A stretch of 64,000 nt of DNA. Source: Asterias rubens. Lineage: Eukaryota > Echinodermata > Asteroidea > Forcipulatida > Asteriidae. The notes beneath the pieces are model-generated. The model was not told the origin of the DNA and searched no databases. It saw only the letters and a list, made by a program, of their open reading frames with translations. Shown one piece after another: positions 1 to 8,421 of the stretch. Position 1 is the stretch's first letter. Each line of letters opens with the position of its first letter. The position numbers were made by a program, and so were the translations under genes. The stretch spans positions 11,978,840 to 12,042,839 of the forward strand of contig NC_047067.1 in assembly GCF_902459465.1 (NCBI RefSeq), given 5' to 3'.

Positions 1-188
1 TTTGAGCAAGGATAATGATAAAAAAGAACTCATTTTCATTTTAAGTCTGTTTGTGTACCAATGTTTTTTGTTTTTTTACAGCACCGGGTTTAAATGTTTA
101 CAAATCATTACATAATAAACCATTTTATATTTGATAAAAAACAGATTTTGGTTTTCTGTTACATTGATTTTTTGGATTTAAACAACAA
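1..188. other. Left-edge AT-rich sequence, no gene seen
   Basis: AT-rich flank before the minisatellite. I see no coding, RNA or repeat signature in it. Confidence 0.5.
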
Positions 189-922
189 AGTTCCCTTGTG
201 CCAAGGTGCTGAGTTTCGCGGTGTCAATCTTGTGGGTGTCAAATTTACAAGGTGCTGAGTTCGTGGTTGCTGAGTTTGAGAGATCACAAGGTGCCAAGTT
301 TGCGAGGTGCTCAGTTTCCAATGTGCCGAATTTGGAATGTGGCATGTTTGCAAAGTGCCGAGTTTGCAAGGTGCTGTGCTGAGTTTGTGGATGTTGAGTT
401 TACGAGTTTGCAAAGTGCAGAGTTTGTAAGTTTGTGAGGTGGCGAGTTTGTAAGTTTGCAAGGTGCTGAGTTGGCGAGGTTGTACGTGCTGAGTATGCAA
501 GATGCTGAGTTTGCAAGATGCTGAGCGAATTCGTTGGTGTCCAGTTTGCGAGATTGCAAGGTGCTGAGTTTGAGCAAATGCAAGATGCTGAGTTTGCATT
601 GCAAGGTGCCGAGTTTGCAAGGTTCCGAGTTTCCGAGTTTGCAAGGTGCCGAGTTTGCAAGGTGTCGAGTTAACACGATTGCAAGGTGTCGAGTTTACAC
701 AATTGCAAGGTGCCGAGTTTGTGAGTTTGCAAGGAGCAGAGAGCTTGCGAGATTGCAAGGTGCTGAGTTTGCAAGGTGCTGATTTTATGAGTTTACAAGG
801 TGCCAAGTTAGTGAGTTTGCAAGGTGATGAGTTTGAAAGTTTGCACGGTGCCAAATTTGCGAGTTTGCGAAATTGCAAGGTGTTGATTATGCAAGTTTGC
901 AATTAGTGCAGAATTTGCTAGT
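189..922. repeat. Degenerate minisatellite, block A (unit about 16-17 bp)
   Basis: The stretch is built from variants of GTGCCGAGTTTGCAAG (also GTGCTGAGTTTGCGAG and similar), repeated head to tail with many substitutions and small indels. Open frames run through it on both strands because the unit is poor in stop codons. Their products are merely repeats such as HLANSAPCKL, so I do not call them genes. Parts of this block (about 470-900) are again present at about 2030-2450, so whole segments were duplicated after the basic array formed. Confidence 0.9.
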
Positions 923-926
923 TTAA

Positions 927-1684
927 CCCTTAGCACACTACGAGGCTGTACACACAGTATTCCCCTGGTGCTGAATTTCCTGTGTGGCGCTACTAAAATG
1001 CACATACATTTTTCCTCAAGACCTTTACTGTGAAGAAAGTGTTTTGGGCTAAATTGCAAAATAAGTTTTATACTCAGTATTTTATTTCCCATCTAATGCA
1101 GTAAACATTATGTTTTTTTGATAAAGAATAACCGAGATACGCTTGTTTCATTAACACTATTCTATCACTGGCCGCCAAGCCTAGTTGCTGTCGATTTTTA
1201 TTGGGGCCATCGTCCGATCCAGACCCATCGCTGCTGCCTTCCGACTCATTGTCGTGTTCATGTACATCGTTATCGTTGACACATACACAGTACACGTACA
1301 CAGTACACGTACAGCATTCTCAACACATCAGAATCTCTCGAAAAAAGCTCTTCAAAGTCTGATTCTCCGAAGTCTGAGTCCTGAAAATTTTCCAGAAATG
1401 CTGCATGGACGTCCATTGTGTCCCCATTTTGTCTTAGCGTACAGCTTTTTGATCGGAAATTGTGAGAAAATTTGGGACAAAAGATCGTTTTTTTCAGATG
1501 AAATATCGTTGCATACATGTACATGTACAGCTAGATACATGCAGCTGGATGAGGGTCAGGGGTCAATAGTTTCCCAGAAATCCTCATCTATTTACTTGCA
1601 GTACTGCTGGGCGACTGGAGTCGCCGACAGCGCGCAGGGAATAAAAACGCTCGGCGACTGTGGTCGCCGATAGCGTTCAAAGGG
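927..1684 (-). mobile_element. piggyBac-like element, internally deleted, inserted in the minisatellite
   Basis: A 758-bp non-repetitive segment interrupts the array and is flanked on both sides by TTAA (923-926 and 1685-1688). It begins CCCTTAGCACAC and, read from the other end, CCCTTTGAACGC, which fits the CCCTT ends and TTAA target of the piggyBac superfamily. The array contains the same local sequence without an insert, GCTAGTTTAAAGGGGTTGAG at 1812-1831 and 2460-2479. Removing the insert plus one TTAA gives that sequence with one mismatch. Subterminal short inverted motifs (GGCGACTGGAGTCGCC near 1612-1626) lie at the right end. The strand given is that of the transposase remnant. Confidence 0.8.
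1074..1416 (-). pseudogene. Remnant of piggyBac-like transposase N-terminal acidic region
   Basis: Reading the minus strand inward from the right end of the element, an ATG at 1416 opens a frame beginning MDVHAAFLENF. It continues with an Asp/Glu/Ser-rich run (DSDFGESDFEELF) and then breaks at a TACACG simple repeat. A second frame (1301-1074) carries another acidic run (ESEGSSDGSGSDDG). Acidic Asp-Ser-rich N-termini are usual in piggyBac transposases. The DDD catalytic core is absent, so this copy cannot encode an active enzyme. The assignment rests on position within the element and composition, not on a conserved domain. Confidence 0.45.
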
Positions 1685-1688
1685 TTAA

Positions 1689-2880
1689 AGGGGCTGAGCG
1701 AGGTGACGAGTTTGCAAGTTTGCATAATGCCAAACTTGCGTGACTGCAAGGTGCCGAGTTTGCGAAATTGCAAGGTGTTGATTATGCAAGTTTTCAATTA
1801 GTGCAGAGTTTGCTAGTTTAAAGGGGTTGAGTTTGTGAGATTGCAAGGTGCTGAGTTTGCAAGGTGCTGCAAGGTGATTGTTTGCGAGGTGACGAGTTTG
1901 CAAGTTTGCATAATGCCAAACTTGCGTGACTGCAAGGTGTTGAGTTTGTTTTTTGCAAGTTTGCAAGTGCCGAGTTTGCTAAGCTAGTTTGCAAAGTGCC
2001 GAGTTTGCGAGATTGCAAGGTGCTGAGTTTGCGAGGTTGTACGTGCTGAGTATGCAAGATGCTGAGTTTGCAAGATGCTGAGCGAATTCGTTGGTGTCCA
2101 GTTTGCGAGATTGCAAGGTGCTGAGTTTGAGAGAATGCAAGATGCTGAGTTTGCAAGGTGCTGAGTTTGCAAGGTGCCAAGTTTGCAAGGTGCCGAGTTT
2201 GCAAGGTGCCGAATTTGCATGGTGTCGAGTTTACACGATTGCAAGGTGTCGAGTTTACACAATTGCAAGGTGCCGAGTTTGTGAGGTGCCGAGTTTGCAA
2301 GGTGCTGATTTTATGAGTTTACAAGGTGCCAAGTTAGTGAGTTTGCAAGGTGATGAGTCCCGAAAGTTTGCACGTGCCAAATTTGCGAGTTTGCAAGGTG
2401 CCGAGTTTGCGAAATTGCAAGGTGTTGAATTATGCAAGTTTTCAATTAGTGCAGAGTTTGCTAGTTTAAAGGGGTTGAGTTTGCGAGATTGCAAGGTGCT
2501 GAGTTTGCAAGGTGCTGCAAGGTGATTGTTTGCGAGGTGACGAGTTTGCAAGTTTGCATAATGCCAAGTTTGCGAGACTGCAAGGTGTTGAGTTTGTTTT
2601 TTGCAAGTTTGCAAGTGCCGCGTTTGCTAAGCTAGTTTGCAAAGTGCCGAGTTTGCGAGATTGCAAGGTGCTGAGTTTTCAAGGTTCTGAGGTTTTGAGG
2701 TGCCAAGCGAGTTCGTGGGTGCCAAGTTTCCAATGTGCCGAGTTCGTGGGTTCCGAGTTTGTGACTTTGTAAGTTGCCGAGCGAGTTTGTGGGTACAGTG
2801 TGTCGAGTTTTCATGGTGGTGCCGAATCAACGTGGGTACCGAGTTTGGAAGGTGCCGAGTTTGGGTGCCAATGTCAGGAA
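1689..2880. repeat. Degenerate minisatellite, block B, with higher-order duplication
   Basis: Same unit as block A. A segment of about 220 bp starting with the motif AGTGCAGAGTTTGCTAG at about 1800 recurs at about 2450. It carries the same interruptions (the TTTGTTTTTTGC run and the TAAGCTAG motif), so a compound unit of about 650 bp was duplicated. The array decays after about 2700 into longer, more divergent units (GAGTTCGTGGGTGCC) and ends near 2880. Confidence 0.9.
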
Positions 2881-3430
2881 GTGGCCAGTTAACACCCCAC
2901 GCGTGTATTGAATTCGTACCGGCCTCATGCCATCGAATCCAATCCATGGCCCCATCAATCAAACATCCCATGCACAAAAAAGGGACTGGATGGAATCTGG
3001 ATGACGCCGACAAATAACAAATATAAACCTACAACATTACGACATCATCTGGTTATTAAATATTAAACTGAATATACTTCCAAATCATTCCATAGAAATA
3101 GCTACAAAAGAACAGTAAAATAACAGTAAAAAAACATACCACACGGAGGCTGAGCTGAAACTGGAAGGAAATAATGAGACTGAAGAGCAGACGAAAATGG
3201 ACAAAAATAAACACGTCCTGCTGTAGGTCTGAAACCTGGTATCCACATGAATCACACCACTTGAAAATCGGCGGAGCTTGCAAAACAGGAAACAGGGACC
3301 AGTCTATACACATTATTGGCTCTACTCGTCGTACACTACAGTGGGTTTCCGTACAGTAAACTACACACACACGTGAGGAACTCTCGATTGACGATAATGC
3401 TTAAAGTTAGTTGTTATTCATAAATTTAAA
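2881..3430. other. Upstream region of the MALSU1 gene
   Basis: Single-copy-looking sequence between the minisatellite and the first coding exon of MALSU1. It should contain the promoter and 5' UTR. I see no clear TATA box or other motif that fixes the transcription start. Confidence 0.4.
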
Positions 3431-6414
3431 ATGAATTTTCTCCAGTTGATCAACTGCTCGAAGACTTTAGGACTTCACACGAAACCAGTGACCCTTTGTA
3501 GCATCATCATCAATCGTCCAGCTGTTGAACAACGTAGGGAATTTTGGCCTACCAAAAAAGCATCAACTTCACACTGTTCGCAGTGTACTCGCCACCATAG
3601 CGCTAGTGCATGGACATCACACTCCTCAAAAACCCTTTGCACAACATCTTGCTCTTCATCAACAAGAACAACTTGGAGGACTAATTACATCACAAGTAGT
3701 GTCACTGGCAGTAGGCCTAATTATGCCACATTTGTACACGAGGTTGAAACAGGTTTATCCCAAAGAAACTTTACTTTCTCATCATGTGAAAAAGTTGTTC
3801 AAAAAAAGTGGCGAGAATTTTCATCAGATGCAACAAGTTTTGATGGTGTAGAAAATATTGAGGAAAGTGACTGGACACACCCAACAACTCGAACTGAAAG
3901 TGTTGTCAGCCAAGACCCAGAGTTACACTCACTTCTCTGTGAGATGGCAGCTGACTTTGGAAAGTCTGATCATGGAGAAGGGGCTTCAGAAGGGGTGGTC
4001 ATCACAGATTCTGAATCATCATTTGGTTCGTCTAGCTCTGTCTTGAAGAATGACATCTGCGCACAAGAGGAAAGTGAGAGAGAAGGCTCTGGTGCCATGG
4101 TGCCAGTGGAAGAGGATGGACTACAGAAGGAGGCGGGAGTTTTGAACGTCACAAATATAGCTGCTGGTACTTGTCATATCTTATGTTTTTTTATTTTTTT
4201 AAACCGTTCAACTTTGGGATAAACAAGACTTAGACCACACATACAAAGGACTCGGTAGCTCAATTTGTTTTTCAGACCAGAAACAATATTTCAACTTGAG
4301 ACCAGAATCTAAAGGATTCTTTAATTAATAACTTTAATTAATAATTAACAATCAAACCTTTTTAATTTGTAGTAAGCACTGCACCAAAGAGAAGAATAAT
4401 CTCATAAATGTATTATCAATTGAAAAAAACAATTAGGAGTACTGGCCAAAGGCTACAGTAAAATCACTGGCCTCACGTCTGCGGTCCAGTGTAAAATTTG
4501 AACCCTAATTTGAGGGCTGAATATCAATCAAACAAAGTTCAAACTTCAATGATTTAATATTTTCTGACCTTAATTAATAATTTCTTCCAGAACCTCTCTG
4601 TTTGTAAAGGAAACTGGTATACATAGAGAGCATCAACCAAATAAATAAAAATTGTGAAGACTTTTTGATCAACTGATTTTTTTCCTTACTTTTTTTTTCC
4701 AGAGGAATCTGTGTTCGTCTTCGACATTGATGAACTTGTGCAAATACTTCGAGAAGAGAATGCACAGGACATATGCGTCATCAAAGTGCCTCCAGAGAAA
4801 AACTACGTTGATTATTTTGTTGTGGTGACGGGTAGATCTTCCAGACACCTCATGGCTATGACCCAGTTCATCAATAAACTGGTACGGCAAGTTTTGCCTC
4901 ATCCATTTTTATCTACCACAAAAGATCTGTGAAACAAATTGTCCTCAAGCTTACGTGTAGGCCTATGGTTTTAAAATCTGCGGCACTTTGTATCTCTCTA
5001 AGTCATATAGGATGGACACACAAAACCCTAGGGCTGTCAGGCGTACTACTCCACAGAGGCAACAAAGGTGATTGCCTCTATGCCCCCTGGTCAATGCCTT
5101 CGTGCCCTTGAAATGCTCCAGTAGCAATTTACAATTTCCTCATAGCCATAGGGTGCCCTAGCAAGGAGAAAATGCCTTGGTGCCCTTGCCCTTTCAAAAA
5201 TGAAGCCGTACAGGCCTGGGCTTTATCTTTGTGTGAAAGTTCACAAGACCGCAGTATCTCGGATACTGAACTGGTACAAGATTTTTTTATTATTTGAACA
5301 CCATTTTTAGAGAGAAAAGATTTTGAATTGAAAAAACCCAAGACTACCAGACAAGTCTTGTCTTGAGTTTACTGGTCGGACACGGAAATCACTGGTCTTG
5401 GGCTGGTGGTCCACTGTGTAAAAGTCGAACCCCGAAATGACTGACTGCAAAAAAGGAACCTCCTGCTGAATCACTTAAAAAATAAAATGGACTTTTAAGA
5501 AACTTTAAAATAAATGTTGATCTTAATTTCTGTATTCTTGTCTTTTCTTGTCACAGTACAAACGGCGGAAGCAGAGCAGTGATCCATTTCTTATCACAGA
5601 GGGAAAGCTAAGTGATGATTGGATGTGTCTTGACTTTGGTAAGGAGAGGGATGCTTTATTTCTTTATACATTTCTTCAGTCTTTGTCAAAGCATTTTTTC
5701 ATTTCGCAAAAAAGAATTTTTGTTTGTGTATTTTACTCTACACAGAGATCTCCAGAGTTTTCAACTCACTCAAGTGCTGTTTAGACTACTAAATTGAACA
5801 TATAGCTGTCAATCAGAAAATACTGCTTAGCAAATTTATGCTAAGCAAGAAATGGATGGGGTAGTACTAAAAACAACAGTCATGACCATACTAAAGATTG
5901 CAATCCCTGGTTTGGAAAAACCTGAACCCTAATTGGAACAATTTTCTCCCGATGAGGGTAGTTTTTGGTCATCAAGCAGGATACCGTATGATTTGGTAGC
6001 AACACCACTAAATGATTAAAATTGCTAAGAGCTGGGATGGGGCTAACTTCATAAAGCTGTTAAGTAGAAAATCCTGCTTAGAAAAGATCTATGCTAAGCA
6101 AAATATGGGTGGGGCACCAGACAACACAACACTAACAAATAATACATGTGTAGATTTTTTGGACAGTGTAAACTTTTTGCTGGTAATCAATTTGTGTTTG
6201 CCAATTTTGTTATGTTTTACTTTCAGGCAACATTGTGGTCCACTTCATGATGGAAGAAACAAGATTGACCTATGACCTAGAGCAGCTGTGGACCCTTGGG
6301 AGTGAGTTTGACGACCATATGCAGCAGTGGGAGCAACATGAGATGCTGATGTTCAACCCTCAAACCGATCTTCAGATGCAGGAACCAGATGATGGGGGAT
6401 CGACCCAAGCATGA
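3431..6414 (+). CDS. MALSU1: Mitochondrial assembly of ribosomal large subunit protein 1 (RsfS/MALSU1 family), 4 exons
   Basis: Exons: 3431-4166, 4703-4881, 5557-5638, 6227-6414. All introns are GT-AG, the phases agree (1, 0, 1), and the sum is 1185 nt, 394 aa. The RsfS domain lies in exons 2-4 (about residues 249-360): VFDIDELVQILREE, then the conserved core DYFVVVTGRSSRHL, then DDWMCLDFGNIVVH and the terminal YDLEQLWTLG. These match the known family, which binds the large mitoribosomal subunit through uL14m and holds it apart from the small subunit during assembly. The N-terminus (MNFLQLINCSKTLGLHTKP) looks like a mitochondrial presequence. Exon 1 is unusual: about 245 residues of Ser/Thr-rich and then acidic sequence precede the domain, against roughly 90 in the human protein as I recall. 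The start is the first ATG of the frame that splices correctly. A different or additional first exon cannot be ruled out. Confidence 0.88.
4440..4506 (+). repeat. Short interspersed repeat in MALSU1 intron 1
   Basis: The segment ACTGGCC...AAATCACTGG...GGTCCAGTGTAAAATTTGAACCC recurs in diverged form in intron 2 at about 5369-5435 (GAAATCACTGGTCTTG, GGTCCACTGTGTAAAAGTCGAACCCC). It is probably the end of a dispersed element; its class is not clear from two copies. Confidence 0.4.
6012..6125. repeat. Family C-like fragments in MALSU1 intron 3
   Basis: CATAAAGCTGTTAAGTAGAAAATCCTGCTTAG followed by ATGCTAAGCAAAATATGGGTGG resembles one arm of family C (compare 10629-10856 and 57379-57570). A second fragment with TGCTTAGCAAATTTATGCTAAGCAAG lies at about 5802-5860. 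Confidence 0.5.
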
Positions 6415-6810
6415 GCTTGAACATGCTTTTTTAAACAAGGCCCTCCGACATAAAAACAACCAAATGAACCTAAAATTAATAATGAACCCAAAACATTTAT
6501 GGATATACAATAGACGATGTGACCTCTGACGTCACTCGAAAACCATAACACAATTCGCACGCATACCGCCGGGCAAAACCTTTGTGTTTTGGCAGCCAGC
6601 AAGAAAGTGTTTGCAATCTTACCATGACTATGCGTATTTTTGCCCGGCGAAACATGAAGTATACATTGTTGTCAACAGGGGGCGGTTTGAATGTAAACAC
6701 ACAGGTCACATTGTCTGTACTTTTTTGGGGGTTTTACCCTTACATTGATGTGTGTCAGCACTGTCTACCCTTTAATTCCCCAAGTTCTGTGAAAACAATT
6801 ACAGGCATAT

Positions 6811-6885
6811 TACGTGGGTGGGATTCGAACCCTCTACAATTCTAGAGCAGTGTCTACCAACTAGGCCACCGAGATTGCCTGGTAG
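6811..6885 (-). mobile_element. tRNA-derived SINE fragment
   Basis: On the minus strand the sequence reads GGTGGCCTAGTTGG (A-box-like), then about 35 bp later GGGTTCGAATCCCACC (B box). It lacks a closing acceptor stem and is followed by non-tRNA sequence, so it is a SINE head rather than a tRNA gene. The copy at 47700-47850 is better preserved. It sits in the probable 3' UTR or downstream flank of MALSU1. Confidence 0.6.
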
Positions 6886-6964
6886 CAAGAGGCAGTTCGA
6901 ATCTTTGTATCCCCAATGCAAGTTTAACACCTATTAGATTTATACATGCATTTGAACTTTTCTG

Positions 6965-7045
6965 TCCTACTGATCAACTGAGTGTGGGTTTGAGTCCCAG
7001 TCATGACGCTTAAGCTGTAGGTCCCATGCGCTAGGGTTGGTAGCA
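6965..7045 (+). mobile_element. SINE-1 fragment
   Basis: CTGATCAACTGAGTGTGGGTTTGAGTCCCAGT and then TAGGTCCCATGCGCTAG correspond to the head and middle of SINE-1 (compare 41335-41545 and 52990-53535). The segment is much shortened. Confidence 0.45.
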
Positions 7046-7052
7046 GTACAAG

Positions 7053-7441
7053 TTAAAGGCAGTGGACACCATTGGTATTTTTCAAAGACCAGTCTTCTCT
7101 CTTGGTGTATCTCAACATATGCACAATTGAATATAACAAACCTGTGAAAATTTGAGCTCAATTGGTCATCGAAGTTGCAAGATAATAATGAAAGAAAAAA
7201 ACACCCTTGTCACACGAAGATGTACATGTGTGCTTTCCGATGCTTGATTTTGTGACTTCAAATTCTAAATCTGAGGTCTTAAGGTCAAATTTGTGGAAAT
7301 TTTCTTTTTTTCTCGAAAACTATGTTACTTCATCAGAGGGAGCCATTTCTCACAGTGTTTTATCAACAGCTCCCCATCACTCATTTCCAATTAAGGTTTT
7401 ATGAGCTTTGAGTAATTACCAATAGTGTCCACTGCCTTTAA
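7053..7441. mobile_element. Family A MITE, near full length
   Basis: It starts TTAAAGGCAGTGGACACCATTGG and ends with the inverted sequence CCAATAGTGTCCACTGCCTTTAA, so both ends carry TTAA. Internal landmarks of the family are present: AACCTGTGAAAATTTGAGCTC, ATAATGAAAGAAAAAAACACCC, GAGGGAGCCATTTCTCACA. No open frame is present. Being palindromic at its ends and coding-free, it is a non-autonomous DNA transposon. Confidence 0.85.
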
Positions 7442-7848
7442 GTTCACTATAGAGGCATTCTTGGTTCCATTACCAGAAAGAATTAACTTTTGTAAGTAAT
7501 GTCTAATAAGTTGAAAAGCCCTCGCAGTGTGCAATTTGCATGCTGATAATAATTGTTGCCCTTATTTGTACAAAATTATGTTCCAGTTCCATCAATTAAC
7601 TCGACTAGGAAAAGCAATTGGCATCCAAATTATTTGACCCAAGGTTGGAATTTTAAAGCAATTGTTTCATGTTTTTGGGTTTGATTGTTTGTTTTATCTT
7701 TGCTTTGTTGAATTTTTTTTCCCTCACTGTGAGTAATCTAATGAGACAATAAATAAGATAACAACAAAGGAAAACAGTTTTCTCTTTAGAAAGTTTGAGG
7801 TGGCACTACATGCTCTGAAGGGCACATGGCACAAATCAGGATGTTTGT

Positions 7849-7854
7849 AATAAA
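7849..7854 (+). terminator. Possible MALSU1 polyadenylation signal
   Basis: AATAAA followed about 30-50 nt later by a GT-rich stretch (GTGTGTGGTTTTATTTCTGTT). It would give a 3' UTR of about 1.4 kb including repeats. AATAAA also occurs at about 7749, so the choice is uncertain. Confidence 0.35.
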
Positions 7855-8391
7855 ATGAATAAGTATTTTACATCTTGCAAAAGTGTGTGGTTTTATTTCT
7901 GTTGACCATTTTTTTGCCAACTTAGTGACCCTCCCCTGGCTATTTAAAAAAAATGAGATACAAGAAAGCTACAAGCTTTCACATAATGTATTGCACATGG
8001 AAAATGCACCAATTACAGTATTGGCAGTTAAAACAATTAGAAAAATATAAAGTGGCAGGATCCCAACAAGGGCGGCATGTGGGGGAGGGCCGGTGGAAAC
8101 ACATAATCATTTGGTGAGTAGTATTTAACGGCATATGCGAATGTCAAAAGTTTGCTCTGAAAATCTTAGAAAATCGTTCAATGCACAAAGTGTAGGATTC
8201 TGCCCCCCCCCCCCCCGATAGCAATCTCCCCGCCCCCAAAGCGCGGAAATTTATATAGTCTGGTGCCTGTTTCTTTAAACACTGAGATTAGGAGAAATAA
8301 AGAGGGCTACCATTCTAGACACGAGCAGCTTTAGCTGGTACCTTGTCAGCACAAGTATTGCGTTGTTTTCATTGATAGGGACCAGCGGTGA

Positions 8392-8421
8392 TATTCTTTC
8401 TCTTTCTTTCACACGGTCAAA
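8392..8421 (+). promoter_or_regulatory. RPS26 transcription start region with 5'TOP tract
   Basis: TTCTTTCTCTTTCTTTCACACGG lies just upstream of the ATG. A C followed by a pure pyrimidine run is the 5'TOP signature of ribosomal-protein mRNAs, through which translation responds to mTOR/LARP1 signalling. Initiation at one of the C residues near 8396-8398 would give a very short 5' UTR of about 25 nt, normal for the family. Confidence 0.7.

Noticed and set aside
159-902. A 247-codon minus-strand frame and many others across 159-2666
   Set aside because: They are readings of the minisatellite in different frames, with repeated peptides such as LANSAPCKL on both strands and no start, domain or splice context.
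3525-3851. 108-codon plus-strand frame inside MALSU1 exon 1
   Set aside because: It overlaps the exon in another frame. The longer frame starting at 3431 has a presequence-like start and splices in the right phase to the RsfS domain; this one does not.
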